A stretch of DNA of 64,000 nt from Anolis sagrei (lineage: Eukaryota > Chordata > Lepidosauria > Squamata > Anolidae). Under the pieces are notes generated by a model. It was not told where the DNA came from, did no database searches, and saw only the letters and a list, made by a program, of their open reading frames with translations. Below are positions 22,080 through 34,062 of this stretch, piece after piece (the stretch's first letter is position 1; every line of letters starts with the position of its first letter). Location: contig NC_090026.1 in assembly GCF_037176765.1 (NCBI RefSeq), forward strand, positions 132,430,752 through 132,494,751, in the 5' to 3' direction. Position numbers and translations under genes: made by a program.

Positions 22080-23984
22080 TATACTGTCCTATAACCTGAC
22101 ACTGTGATACGTGGCAGAATACAAGGGGGTCTTGGGGGGTCTCTCATCCCTAGAGTCTCCGGAAGGCACAATCAGCTTGACAGCCACAGGAGGAAGCGGA
22201 AATAGTCGGGCAGCTGAGAACAGAAAAGAGGGTTCTTAGTGGGAAGGTCGTGTGGACTCCAAAGCACCAGCTTGTAATGGAAGTGCCAACAAAGGGCCAG
22301 GTGCCATCTTTATGGATTTGGGGGTATTTTCCTGCACTTTTATTTACAGTATTTCTATATTTACAGTATTTCTATACCGCTTTTCTCACCCCTAGGGGGA
22401 CTCAAAGTGGTTTTGTTTACAAAGGTTTACTTTTGTAAACCTTTGCCACTCACAACCCCTTTGAGCCTGAGTCACTTTTGGTGAGATCCCCGGAAGTCAG
22501 GAATATAAGACAGAGATAGAAATCCAACATTTGCAGATAATAAAGCATAAAGAAATCTATTCTAAAGCCATCCTTGAATAAAATGGTGCCGCTCATCACA
22601 GATGAAAGCCAGTTTTCATGAAAATGAGGTGGATTGCTTGTTTATGTTTACATTAAGAATGCAATCTTGGCTGAATATGTGGGACTGCCGGATGTCCAGC
22701 ACCTTTCAATGCAGGAGGAAGTGGCAGAATGCACTCTTTTTTTCTCCTGAATTGGGGGTGGGGGTGGGGGGCACAATGGGGCATTTTCAAGGCCCTTCAG
22801 TGTCTCAGTGGGGTTTGAACTGACTGGGTTAATTCTCTTTTGATACCTGCACGCGGTGGATTTCCAGTGGTAATTTGTTTGATCCTGAGCTGCTCTGTGT
22901 CTCAGTCAAGAGAAGAGAGATCCACATTAACATTAGACAGAGAGAGAGAGAGAGAGAGCTCTATAGGGAGTCACCGACTTACAAACACTTGACTTAGAAG
23001 TTACAAGCATGGGGTGAGACAACAGCAAGTGAATCTCCCCCTTGGCGGGAAGGGAAATCCACTCCAGGCATTGTCCATATCCTGGGGAAAAGGGCCTCCA
23101 CTGAAGCTTTCTCTCTAACCCTAGTGTCCACAACACACTACATGTTTCAGTATGCAATTCTCACAGGGAGCGAAAGTGAAGCGAAATCTTCTCTTTTGAT
23201 CTGGTCACTCCACTTCTGAGTCTGTGCAGGGACTTCCAAGTTGCCCATTCTTGCTTTACCCCTGGAGGAAGACCCTCTCTCTTTTGGGGCCACCCAATTG
23301 GGATTTCCTGGTTTAGCTGCCCAAAGTTGCTGCTAACTGGGAGAGAAATGAGGTTGACCACTGTGAAAGCCAGCCGCCCTCTGCCTGGCCCTCCGCCTCC
23401 TCCCAGGAAGAAGGCTCCGGTCAAGGGAAAATGGGTTCGTGAGACCCACCACTTTTCCTCTGGGTAGGTACGCCAGGTAATCCAGGTGGATGGCCCCCCA
23501 CCAAGGAAGGTCTTCCTCTGGGGCAAACCGAGAATGGGCAACGCAGAAGCCCCTGAAGAGGCTCCGAAGTGGAGTGGGCAGCAGATCCAAGGCAGCCTGG
23601 CACAATGGCACGACTGAGAGAAGAATCCTCCGTCCGGTGTGACTGTGGAGCAGAACAGACAACTCGGCGCCTGCATGCTTGGCCACCCTGCCCTGCCTCG
23701 TGCAGCTCAGGGGAAGACCTGCTCAAAGCTACAGAAGAGGCGGTGGCTGTGGGTCTAAAATGACTGCAATCCCTTTGTCTTATCAGTTATCATGCTTCTT
23801 TAGTTGTGCTACTTTTTGCAAAGATCTAAAGTTGTGCATGATGTCCCCTTGTGCGTTTGACCAGACCCTTCCCTTGAAAACTGGGCTCAGCTGGGCTCTC
23901 ACATCTTGGCCAGGCGTGTTCCTTCCGCTGTCTCCAAAGTGAGCTGGACCCTTTCATACTGCTCTGATCCTACACGCCCGAGGC
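22080..23984. other. G2 intron, little recognised
   Basis: At about 22345-22420 there is an L2-type tail in reverse (ATACCGCTTTTCTCACCCC, GGGGGACTCAAAGTGG). An (AG) run lies at 22938-22958. Between 23160 and 23760 open frames exist on both strands but show no known domain or conserved splice structure. Confidence 0.4.
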
Positions 23985-24250
23985 CAGGGCTCCTCACACT
24001 TTTGAAAGTGGGGGCCGGGTCACCGTCCCTCAAACAGCTGGAAGGCCAGGTTGAAAAAAGCATGAATGAATTCCTATGCACAGTGCGCAGCTCTTGTTTG
24101 TAGTGCAGAAAACACTTTAAAACAATGCAATAATTACAATGAAGAACAATTTCAACAAACATACACTTATTAGTCTTTCATTGGGAAGTGTGGGCCTGCT
24201 TTTGCCTGGTGAGATAGGATTGTTGTTGTTGTTGTTGTTGGCCCCATGAA
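23985..24250 (-). mobile_element. Non-autonomous hAT element, reverse copy
   Basis: This is the reverse complement of the 58178 family: CAGGGCTCCTCACACTTTTGA, CCGTCCCTCAAACAG, GGAATTC-type middle and a (TTG)n stretch at 24221-24240. Its left end is intact in outline and its right end is worn. Confidence 0.65.
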
Positions 24251-24596
24251 AGGCGCCCCGAGGAGTCCCTTTGCAGGGATGGAGGCACTAGGGCATAAAA
24301 AAAAATTAGGTGCTGATGATGTGTGTTTGCTAAAGGTGTGTTTGGGAAATCTGTCTGCCTCTGGTCAGGGAAAGTCTGGCAAGGCCAGCCGTGCGAGACC
24401 TCTGCCCAGTCTTGGGAGGAAAGGGCCGGGGGGGGGGGGGCAAGGGAGGCATTCCGGTGGGTGGCTCGCTTGTGAGGAGCCACCTTCCCTGGTGGGGTCA
24501 GGCCCAGTGCATGCTTCTCAGGTGCCATGGGTTCCAGGGACACAGCCAGGCAAAGAAATTTGGGGGTGGGGGGGTTGAAAAAATGATTCTTAGCAA

Positions 24597-25065
24597 ATCC
24601 TAGAATCCTAGAATCCAAGAGTTGGAAGAGACCTCCTGGGCCATCCAGTCCAACCCCATTCTGCCAAGAAGCAGGAATATTGCATTCAAATCACCCCTGA
24701 CAGATGGCCATCCAGCCTCTGCTTAAAAGCCTCCAAAGAAGGAGCCTCCACCACACTCTGGGGCAGAGAGTTCCACTGCTGAACGGCTCTCACAGCCAGG
24801 AAGTTCTTCCTCATGTTCAGATGGAATCTCCTCTCTTGTAGTTTGAAGTGTCCTAGTCTCCAGGGAAGCAGAAAGGAAGCTTGCTCCCTCCTCCCTGTGG
24901 CTTCCTCTCACATATTTATACATGACCCTCATCATATCCGCTCTCAGCCTTCTCTTATTCAGGCTAAACATGCCCAGCTCCTTAAGCCGCTCCTCATAGG
25001 GCTTGTTCTCCAGACCCTGGATCATTTGAGTCGCCCTCCTCTGGACACATTCCAGCTTGTCAATA
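24597..25065 (-). mobile_element. CR1 LINE, 3' end
   Basis: It starts with TAGAATCCTAGAATCC, then the 3' UTR, then the ORF2 end read backward ([34 protein letters not shown]). It is 5' truncated and has a frame break. Confidence 0.85.
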
Positions 25066-25114
25066 GGGGGTGTCAGAGGGGTCGCCAAAGACTATCAGAA
25101 AACACAGTATTTTC

Positions 25115-25295
25115 CGTTGGTCATGGGTGTTCTCTGTGGGAAGTTTGGCTCAATTCTATAATTGGCGGTGTTCAGAATGTTATTTGATTGTAGGTGAATT
25201 ATAAATCCCAGCAACTACAATGCCCAAATGTCAAAGTCTATTTTCTCCAAACTCCACCTGTGTTTACATTTGGGCATTGGAGGACTCCCGTGTGC
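25115..25295 (+). mobile_element. ACTAGCTG-family body fragment
   Basis: GGTCATGGGTGTTCTCTGTG, TTTGGCTCAATTCTAT, GTTCAGAATG and TATAAATCCCAGCAACTACA match the body of the element at 51013-51115. Neither end is present. Confidence 0.45.
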
Positions 25296-25383
25296 TGTGG
25301 GGCGCCAGTCCTAGAAGCACACGGGGAGCATCCTGGCGTGAACGGCGTGGAGTGTCCCGATGCGCTCTCCTGGGGAGACTCAC

Positions 25384-25460
25384 CTGGGTCCCGCCCTGCC
25401 AAGAGCGTCTTCCGCCTCTGCCTCTGCCTCGCCTCCAGGTGAACGACGCCTCCGCGAGGG
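25384..25460 (-). other. Predicted 5' UTR exon of G2
   Basis: On the minus strand a consensus CAG|GTGAGT donor lies at 25386-25378 and a TATA box (25485-25491) sits about 30 bases upstream of the assumed transcription start near 25455-25460. The exon has no needed ATG. It would be spliced over 4 kb to the leader exon near 21.29 kb or straight to 20820. The start position is estimated from the TATA box. Confidence 0.5.
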
Positions 25461-25600
25461 AGGAATGGGACGCAGCCCGCCGGTCTTTATACGGTCGGAG
25501 CGCTTTCGCTTTCCCGGGCCACTCCTCCCTGGCCAATGGAGGGCCCCGGCGGGGGCCACGGGGATCCAATCACCCTTCTGGGGGGGGGGAGGACATCTGA
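25440..25600. promoter_or_regulatory. CpG-rich promoter with an ISRE, probably divergent
   Basis: Within a CpG island of about 25270-25860 lie, on the minus strand, TATAAAG (25485-25491), an interferon-response-type site GAAAGCGAAA (25504-25513), and CCAAT motifs at 25533-25537 and 25566-25570. The order CCAAT, ISRE, TATA, start fits a minus-strand promoter for G2. On the plus side GC boxes are followed by a donor at 25723. GAAANNGAAA sites bind IRF/STAT complexes; interferon control of this cluster is inference. Confidence 0.6.
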
Positions 25601-25722
25601 GGCGACCCCTCCTCTGCCTCCGCCCCTCCCTGGGCAGAAGAGAGGCGGCAGCGGTGCAGGCGGGAGGCCAGAGCCAAGCCCCGAGCCAGGGAGGGAGCAC
25701 CGGCACCGGCGGAGCAGACCAG
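25590..25722 (+). other. Candidate plus-strand 5' UTR exon
   Basis: GC-rich sequence ending GACCAG|GTACGG at 25722/25723 on the far side of the promoter. It could be the noncoding first exon of G3 (next acceptor at 35404), but there is no direct support. Confidence 0.3.
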
Positions 25723-25927
25723 GTACGGGCGGGTGGCTTCCTTGCCTGGCTGGAAGGGGGGGGGGGGCTCTCTCTCAGGATCCCCGGGCGGGCGGGGTCA
25801 CCCTGGGGCCAGCCAAGGACCCCCCTGCCGAGGCCAGCACGCAGAAGGCGGCGCAGCATCGCTCCCCTTCCCGGAGGGAGGTTGTGGTCTCTTCATTCAG
25901 TGGCTTCCGACTCTTCTTCGAGACCTC

Positions 25928-26715
25928 CTAGAATCCTAGAATCAAAGAGTTGGAAGAGACCTCCTGGGCCATCATCCAGTCCAACCCCATTCTGCCAAGA
26001 AGCAGGAATATTGCATTCAAATCACCCCTGACAGATGGCCACCCAGCCCCTGTTTAAAAGCTTCCAAAGAAGGAGCCTCCACCACACTCCGGAGCAGAGA
26101 GTTCCACTGCTGAAAGGCTCTCACAGTCAGGAAGTTCTCCCTCATGTTCAGATGGAATCTCCTCTCTTGGAGTTTGAAGCCATGGCTCCATTGTGTCCTA
26201 GTCTCCAGGGAAGCAGAAAACAAGCTTGCTCATTCCTCCCTGTGGCTTCCTCTCACATACTTATACATGGCTATTATGTCTCCTCTCAGCCTTCTCTTCT
26301 TCAGGCTAAATATGCCCAGCTCCTTAAGCTTGTACGGCTTGTTCTCCAGACCCTTGATCCTTTGAGTCGCTCTTCTCTGAACACATTCCAGCTTGTCAAT
26401 ATCTCTCTTGAATTGTGGTGCCCAGAATTGGACACAATATTCCAGGTGTGGTCTAACCAAAGCGAAATAGAGCATGGGGAGCAGGACTTCCCTGGATCTA
26501 GGCACTAGGCTCCTATTGATGCAGGCCAAAATCCCATTGGCTTTTTTTGCCGCCACATCACATTCCTGGCTCATGTTTAACTTGTTGTCCACAAGGACCC
26601 CAAGATCTTTTTCACACGTACTGCTCTCGAGCCAGGCCTCATCGCCCCCCATTCTGTCTCTTTGCATTTCATTTATTCTGCCAAAGTGGAGTCTCATTTA
26701 TTACTGTTGAACTTC
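25928..26715 (-). mobile_element. CR1 LINE, 3' part of ORF2
   Basis: From the tail (TAGAATCCTAGAATC) it reads back through the whole ORF2 C-terminal region ([37 protein letters not shown]) to the MKF motif, where it stops against BovB sequence. A few frame breaks are present. Confidence 0.85.
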
Positions 26716-27975
26716 AACCCTGGACCATCCCAGGCCAGAGCTCTCTCCAGGCCGTGACCACCCCCAGGTCAAGCCAGTCCCTTCAAGGATGACATCCACC
26801 CACCTTGCCCTTGGTCGGCCCCTCTTCCTTTTTCCTTCCCTTTTCCCGGCATCATCATCTTCTCCAAGCTTTCCTTTCTCCTCATGATGTGGCCAAAGGA
26901 CTTCCACGTTGTCTCTCGTATCCTTCCCTCCAGTGAGCAGTCGGGCTTTCTTTCCTGGAGGATGGACTGGTTGGATCTTCTCGCGGTCCAAGGCACTCTC
27001 AGCACTTTCCTCCAGCACCACAGCTCAAAGCATCTCTCTTTCTTGGCTCAGCCTTCCCGAAGGTCCAGCTCTCACATCTGTAGGTGACTACAGGGAAGAC
27101 CATGGCTCTGACTAGGCAATGGATCTTGGTTGCCAGTCTGATGTCTCTACTGTTTGTTATTTTATCGAGGTTGGTCCTTGCACTCCTCCCAAGAAGGAAG
27201 CGTCTCCTGATTTCCCGGCTGCAGTCTGCGTCTGTGCGCATCTTTGCACCTAGAAATACAAAGTCTGTCACGGCCTCCATGTTTTCTCCCTCTATTTCCC
27301 AGTTCTCAGTCAGTCTGGTTGCCATCGTCTTGGCTTTTTTGATGTTTAACTGCAACCCAGCTTTTGCCCTTTCTTTTCACTCTTGGCCATCAAAGTGGTA
27401 TCACCTGCATATCTAAGGTTGTTAATGTTTCCAGCCATTTTCAGCCCAGCCTTGCATTTGTCAAGCCCTGCACCTTGCATGATGTGTTCTGCATACAAGT
27501 GGAATAGGTTGGGGGAGAGTAGACAACCTTGCCGTACGCCTTTCCCAATCTTGACCCAGTCTGTTCTTCTGTGGTCAGTTCTTCCTGTTGCTACTTGGTC
27601 CTTATACAGGTTCCTCGGGAGAGAGGGAAGGGGGCTTGGTATGCCCATCCCACCGAGAGCTTGCCACAATTTAATAGGATCCCCACAGTCAAAGCCTTTA
27701 GAATAGTCAATCAAACAGAAGTAGATGTTTTCCTGAAACTCCCTGCCTTCCTCCATTCTCCAGCATCCGGATCTTGGCTATTGGGTCTCTCATCCCTCTT
27801 CCTCTTCTAAACCCAGCTTGTGTATGTGGTGACTCTCTGTATATAGAATGTCTGCAATTGAAGGCTCCACTGTGAATGTGAAAACTTTGTTCCACAGGTA
27901 TTCCCATTTATCAAGATCTACATTTCTCCCTAGATCTTTTGCCCATGAAATCATGGAGGTTTTCACTTGGTTGTC
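26716..27975 (-). mobile_element. BovB (RTE clade) LINE, ORF2 C-terminal half
   Basis: Minus-strand frames give, in order, FQENIYFCLIDYSKGFDC, GKGVRQGCLLSPNLFHLYAE, INNLRYAGDTTLMA, FVFLGAKMRTDADCSREI and LRVPWTARRSNQSIL. These are the signature phrases of BovB. The RT core reads YAGDT where YADDT is expected, and there are several frameshifts, so it is dead. BovB is known to have moved between squamates, ruminants and others by horizontal transfer. It lies between two CR1 copies. Confidence 0.88.
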
Positions 27976-29515
27976 TTAGAATCATAGAATCATAGAATCA
28001 AAGAGACCTCCTGGGCCATCCAGTCCAACCCCTTTCTGCCAAGAAGCAGGAATATTGCATTCAAATCACCCCTGACAGATGGCCATCCAGCCTCTGCTTA
28101 AAAGCTTCCAAAGAAGGAGCCTCCACCACACTCCAGGGCAGAGAGTTCCACTGCTGTACGGCTCTCACAGTCAGGAAGTTCTTCCTAATGTTCAGATGGA
28201 ATCTCCTCTCTTGTAGTTTGAAGCCATTGTTCCGCGTCCTAGTCTCCAAGGAAGCAGAAAACAAGCTTGCTCCCTCCTCCTCCCTGTGGCTTCCTCTCAC
28301 ATATTTATACATGGCTATCATATCTCCTCTCAGCCTTCTCTTCTTCAGGCTAAACATGCCCAGTTCCCTAAGCCGCTCCTCATAGGGCTTGTTCTCCAGA
28401 CCCTTGATCATTTTAGTCGCCCTCCTCTGGACACATTCCAGCTTGTCAATATCTCTCTTGAATTGTGGTGCCCAGAATTGGACACAATATTCCAGATGTG
28501 GTCTAACCAAAGCAGAATAGAGGGGTAGCATTACTTCCTTAGATCTAGACACTAGGCTCCTATTGATGCAGGCCAAAATCCCATTGGCTTTTTTTGCCGC
28601 CACATCACATTGTTGGCTCATGTTTAACTTGTTGTCCACGAGGACTCCAAGATCTTTTTCACACATACTGCTCTCGAGCCAGGCGTCACCCATTCTGTAT
28701 CTTTGCATTTCGTTTTTTCTGCCAAAGTGGAGTATCTTGCATTTGTCACTGTTGAACTTCATTTTGTTAGTTTTGGCCCATCTCTCTAATCTGTCAAGAT
28801 CGTTTTGAATTCTGCTCCTGTCCTCTGGACTATTGGCTATCCCTCCCAATTTGGTGTCGTCTACAAACTTGATGATCATGCCTTCTAGCCCTTCATCTAA
28901 GTCGTTAATAAAGATGTTGAACAGGACCGGGCCCAGGACGGAACCCTGCGGCACTCCACTTGTCACTTCTTTCCAAGATGAAGAGGAAGCATTAGTGAGC
29001 ACTCTCTGTGTTCGTCCACTTAACCAATTCCAGATCCACCTCACCGTAGTTTTGCCTAGCCCACATTGGACTCGTTTCCTTGCCAGAAGGTCATGGGGGA
29101 CCTTGTCAAAGAAGGCCTTCCTGAAATCCAGGTACGCTACATCCACGGCATTCCCTGCATCTACCCAGCTTGTAGCTCTATCGAAGAAAGAGATCAGATG
29201 AGTCTGGCATGACTTGTTTTTTATAAATCCATGTTGACTATTAGCGATGACTGCATTTGTTTCTAAGTGTTTGCAGACCGCTTCCTTAACAATCTTTTCC
29301 AGAATCTTGCCCGGTATCGACGTGAGGCTGACCGGACGGTAGTTGTTTGGGTCATCCTTTTTTCCCTTCTTGAAGATTGGGACCACATTGGCCCTCCTCC
29401 AATCTGCTGGAACTTCTCCCGTTCTCCAAGAACTCTCAAAGATGGTTGCCAATGGTTCCGAAATGACTTCCGCTCGTTCCTTCAATACTCTGGGGTGTAG
29501 TTGATCTGGCCCTGG
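27976..29515 (-). mobile_element. CR1 LINE with a long open ORF2 part
   Basis: The minus strand has a nearly unbroken frame of about 470 residues (28061-29485) covering the RT palm (LTSIPGKILEKIV, VAYLDFRKAF, SGVPQGSVLGPVLF), the catalytic box and the C-terminal region to the stop. The catalytic box reads FVDDTK where the copy at 55793 has FADDTK. The tail has four ATAGAATC units. It is 5' truncated near 29515. The frame is open, but the missing N-terminal endonuclease makes it immobile. Confidence 0.9.
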
Positions 29516-29520
29516 GTTAA

Positions 29521-31107
29521 AACGTAAGATATATTTGTGCCATCTGGCTATTCAACCTTTTCCCGCTTTTTCTAATATAGTTTCCAGTTCAGATTTTTAA
29601 AGGCAAACCCCCCTTCTTTTTTGTCCCTTTAAAACCTGTAATTGGTGATATCAGAAACAGTGTTTCATACCTAGTTCATCTTTCCCCCTCAGGGTCCATT
29701 GGCCGCATTGTGTCCGAGTTCCCCATGTGTCCTTACTTCTTCCTTGGAGGTGGGTCTCGCAATGGCTTCTACTCGTCTCAGCTAGAGGGGTGTTTTGGTT
29801 CCATGCCTAACTTCTACCTGTTCCAGACATCTATGAGGCTTCCTCTAATTATATGTTTGTTAAAATCCTTATTTAGTTTCTCTCCTTCCTACCATAGGTA
29901 TGCGTGCCACCCAAAACTTCGTCTGTGTCCTTCCAGATTAAGTAGGTTTACATTCTTTAATTGTATCCAGTCTCTAAGCCAGTTTAAGCTGGCGGCTTCA
30001 TAGTAAGTTTTTAAGTCTGGTAAATTTAGCCCCTCCCCTCTCTTTGGCATCAATTAAGTTCTTGTATGCAATTCTAATTTTCTCCTTGCTCAAACGAATT
30101 CCATGATGCCCCCTTTCCATAGATTAAGATTTTGGTTCCTTTAATGATGAGTGTATTCTGAAATTAAAAAATCGTTTCGGAGAGTATCATCATCTTGATT
30201 ATGGCTACCCTGCCCAGCCATGTTAATGGTAGCTTCTGCCAGTTATCCAGGTTTCTTCTGTTCTTTGCCCATGTCTTTTCATAGTTATCTTGAAATAAGT
30301 TGATGTTTTTGCTCGTAATCATTATTCCTAGATATTTTATCTTCGAATACGTTCAGCCAGCCTCTTCTAGCTTCCTAATCATTTTGATGTCTACATTTGG
30401 TTTGTATTGTCGAAGGCTTTCATGGCTGGGATCACTGGGTTGTTGTAGGTTTTTCCGGGCTATATGGCATTGTTCTGGAGGCAATTTTTCTCCTGACGTT
30501 TCGCCTGCATCTATGGCAAGCATCCTCAGAGGTAGTCAGGTCTGTTGGAAGTAGGAAAAATGGGTTTATATATCTGTGGAATGACCAGGGTAATGTTTCA
30601 GCTGATCACCTTGATTTGCATTCAGTGGCCTGGAATCGCCTGGGGGGAATCTCTTGTTGAGAGTGATTTTATGTGCCTGTTTGTTTCCCCTCTGTTGTTT
30701 TGCTGTTGTAATTTTTGAGTTTTTTAATACTGGTAGCCAGATTTTGTTCATCTTCATGGTTTCCTCCTTTCTGTTGAAATTGTCCACATGCTTCTTGTGG
30801 ATTTCAATGGCTTCTCTGTGTAGCCTGACATGGTGGTTGTGAGAGTGGTCCAGCACACCATTTTTACTACTTCCAACAGACCTCACTACCTCTGAGGATG
30901 CTTGCCATAGATGTAGGCGAAACATCAGGAGAAAAATTGCCTCCAGAACATGGCCATATAGCCCGGAAAAACCTATATTTGGTTTGTTGACCAAAATAAA
31001 GGCTACTGACTGACTGACTGTAATACATTTGGATTTGTCTTTATTATTTTAAATCCTGATACCTCACCTTACAATTTGATTACCTCTAATAATTTCGGAA
31101 CACTCTT
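29521..31107 (-). mobile_element. L1 LINE ORF2 fragment split by a Penelope-like element
   Basis: On the minus strand phrases such as KIKYLGIMITSKNINLFQ, NYEKTWAKNRRNLDNWQ and LPLTWLGRVAIIKM mark the region just after the L1 RT core. The part beyond the insertion (30988-31107) continues the same ORF2 toward its RT (EIIRG-type end). It carries many stops. Confidence 0.65.
30406..30972 (-). mobile_element. Penelope-like element with inverted arms
   Basis: The two ends are inverted copies of each other (ATTGTCGAAGGCTTTCATGG; GGGCTATATGG; CTCCTGACGTTTCGCC; CATCCTCAGAGG). They flank a minus-strand segment reading HVRLHREAIEIHKKHVDNFN and NKIWLPVL, which resembles the end of the Penelope GIY-YIG endonuclease domain. 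A 15-base target duplication surrounds it (CTACATTTGGTTTGT at 30391-30405, CTATATTTGGTTTGT at 30973-30987). It sits inside an L1. Terminal repeats of either orientation and 5' truncation are known in Penelope-like elements; the assignment is by pattern. Confidence 0.6.
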
Positions 31108-31857
31108 TGTTGGGTTAGATATAATACAAACCGTATCACCTGTTCTGGTACAGCTGTACCAGGAGCTCCAATTTTGTTTGCTTTGCATTGGATGTTTGTT
31201 TGCAGTCCTAAGTTTCAGGGACTCTGCAGATAGGTGGCTTCTTTTGGTTGCAGTTATAGGGCAAGCCACCTGTCCATCATCGTTGAGTTTGGTCTCGCCC
31301 CTAGCTCAGGGCAATTGGGAAGGGAAGGGAGCCATTTTTAGTTAGTCTCAGCAAGGAAAGCTATGTACAGGATGTGTGTAAACTTCCTCTGTACAAAAGC
31401 TTCAACCTTTAAGAACTCCAGGGAAGCATCCCCACAGCTTTAAGAAATTCCAGGAAAACAGCCCTAAAGACTAAAGAACTCCAGCTGGAGAACATCTACT
31501 GCCTTGCTGGTAGGTCCACTCGGCGTTTGAGACGCAGTTCGACCTGGTAGCAGAGCCCACATCAGTAAGGGTTAGATTACAGTCAGCCTAGGAGAAGTTA
31601 AAAGGGGATTTTCCTTTAAAGAAGAAGTTATTGAAGACAGTAGCCTGTCCTTCGTGGGCAAGATTAGGAATTCACCAGTTGCCTAAAAGCTTGGAATCAT
31701 TTGCTTAACTTTACTTGAAGAAAGGAGAAGTTTCTGTTTGATTGTTCACTAATAAAAGACTTTGTTGTACTTCTCAAGCCATCTAAAGACTGTTTGTGGT
31801 GGAAACCTCTGAGAACTTCTCCTTGGGCCCCTGGCTTCCTGCTGGGCAAAGGTAACA
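31108..31857 (+). mobile_element. Solo-LTR-like segment
   Basis: It starts TGTTGGG and ends GGTAACA, with AATAAAAG near 31752 as a possible poly(A) signal about 100 bases before the end. It interrupts L1-like sequence on its left. No matching target duplication was seen, so limits and family are uncertain. No internal retroviral genes are present. Confidence 0.4.
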
Positions 31858-33350
31858 CATCCTGTTTTAAAGACAATTAATTACAGGCCCAGCATGCGAC
31901 AGAACACCTGTGTCATGAATAACTGTCCCACATTGAAAAAGAATGACTTTTCAATAACTTTGAAGCATAGGTTCTTTTGATTGTAATTTCCAGTGTGAGA
32001 GGGTAGATCAGATTACAGAAAAACATTTAGACAAAGAATGACATTGGACATACAGACATACAAATTCGATGCAACCACATTGGATTTGCAATTACATTGG
32101 TTAACAAACAAACAAAGGGGAGTTACATTTTCACTCAACATTTGCACCACATGTACACACATTCATCCTCAGGCATTCAAATGTTACCGCATCCTTTTCC
32201 CCCTCCTTGGAGAAGCACCTCTTAGGCCAGACCCTGCTTTCCTAGAGCTTGGCAATGCATAGTTCCATAACGCTAAAACTTCTTTCCTTAAGCACAATGC
32301 CAAGGACCAGATCTTGGTTTTCCTTACAGCAGAACCTGACTCCCTGCACAAAATCCAAGACTCCAAAAGCGCACTCCTTCTTCCTCTTCCCTTAAGAAAG
32401 AAGCCCCAAAGTGACCAGGCTGCTCCCGTGCAGATCTGCCACTCTCCATAGGTACACCATCTCTCTCCTTCCCATGGAGCAGAGCATGGCGGGTGGAACA
32501 GACTCCTCAGGTCGGTCACAATTTGAGCATTATTACACTGAGTCTTTTATAGGAATATTCTGTTGATGTCATCCCAAAGTTGCAAATGAATGATAGACAT
32601 CTTCCATCCTGGCTCCATCTCAGTTTTCTGGCCAGATGTTGATCTTCTTGATTGCTCTTGATCTTATGTTGACTTCCTTCTTAACATAATTTATTTATTA
32701 TTTATTTATTTTGCAAACATTTCCTTAACATGAAAGAAACATTGTCACAGTTCTTATCCATTCTCATTAGCAGGTTTTGATCACAGTTTCAGCAAGCAGG
32801 TAGTTAAGTCATTGCAGGCATAATATCATACTGGTGTTTCCAAAGTTATTAACTCCATTCATACATCCTTCCATTCTTCCATTCATTCCCACACATCATA
32901 TTAAATTCATATTTGTCAAATCTGCACATTGAATTTCTTGTGACACTGCACATGTTCTAGCTTTAATTTCCTGACCTCTTACTTTGAACCCTTGGATTTG
33001 CTTGTCCTCTCTGATTCTTATGCTTAGAATTTCCAATCATTGAGAAGAAAAGGGAATACTTCTTGGTGCTAAATCAGGTACTTTTGGGACCAACTGTTCT
33101 GTGTGCCCCCAAGACATTGCTTGGCACCAAAACCTAAGTTACACCATTGCTGCAGGTGAAGCATTTTGGGAGCTGGTGTGGCAGAAGATCTGGAGCACAG
33201 AAAGCTGATGGGCTTGAGTGCTGGGGCCCCAAGCACCCCTTTCTCCAGTCTGTCTCAAGGATGTTCCTCCATCTCCCTCTGGCTGGTGGATGGAGTCACT
33301 GGCCAGTGCCCATGCCCTCCCTGACCTCCCGATGCCTATATAGGGCAGCT
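31858..33350. other. No gene recognised
   Basis: AT-rich, unique-looking DNA with a short (TTTA)n run at about 32690-32722. Open frames on either strand show no known domain. Confidence 0.4.
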
Positions 33351-33354
33351 GACT

Positions 33355-34062
33355 AAGGAAAAGGAACGGCGGAAGATCGAGTGGACGTCTCCTATGTTGC
33401 AGCAGCTCCACTGACTGCCAATCTGCTTCCGGGCTAAATACAAAGTGCTGGTTATTACCTAAATAACCAGCACTTTGGGCCCTAAACAGCTTGGGCTCAG
33501 ATGATTTGAAAAACCTCATCTCCATATAGAAACCAACATGAGCACTGCATTCAGCAGGGGAGGCCCTCCTCTCCGTCCCATCCCCATATTGTGCGGCTGG
33601 TGGGAATGAGAGAAAGGGCCTTCTCCATGATTGCTCCCCCTCCCCATCTCTGGAATGCCTTCCCTAAAGAGTTAGAAATGGCCCACTCCTTCATCTCCTT
33701 CAAAAAGCTATTAACACATATTACGCAATTTAGCTTACAGAGAGGAGAAGGAATACGTACATCTATTTGCACTTTACCTAGCTGCTTGCATCCACCTAGT
33801 TAAATTGCTGTTTTCCCTCTCTCCCCCAACAATTTTTGCCTAAGATGTTAAATTTTTTTAACATCTTTCATTATGTGGATTATTTCATGTCTTGTTTATT
33901 TATGTCCATTTATAACTTACTGAATTGTTCTCAATTCGTTTATTGACTTGTTTACATATTACTCTCAGCACTGAATGTTTGCCATTGTGCATTTTGTTGT
34001 GAGCCACCCCGAGTCCCTTTGGGGAGATAGAGAAGGCTATAAATAAGGTTTCACTTCATTTC
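33355..34062 (+). mobile_element. L2-clade LINE, 3' end
   Basis: The plus strand reads LQQLHWLPICF-like text, then RERAFSMIAPPPHLWNAFPK and ISFKKLLTHIT, the C-terminal end of L2-type ORF2. The tail follows at 33999-34062 (GAGCCACCCCGAGTCCCTTTG, CTATAAATAAGG). It is 5' truncated with several breaks. Confidence 0.65.

Noticed and set aside
25264-26031. Long open frames on both strands in the GC-rich block
   Set aside because: CpG islands lack stop codons by composition. The block is better explained as a promoter with noncoding exons, and a CR1 interrupts the frames.
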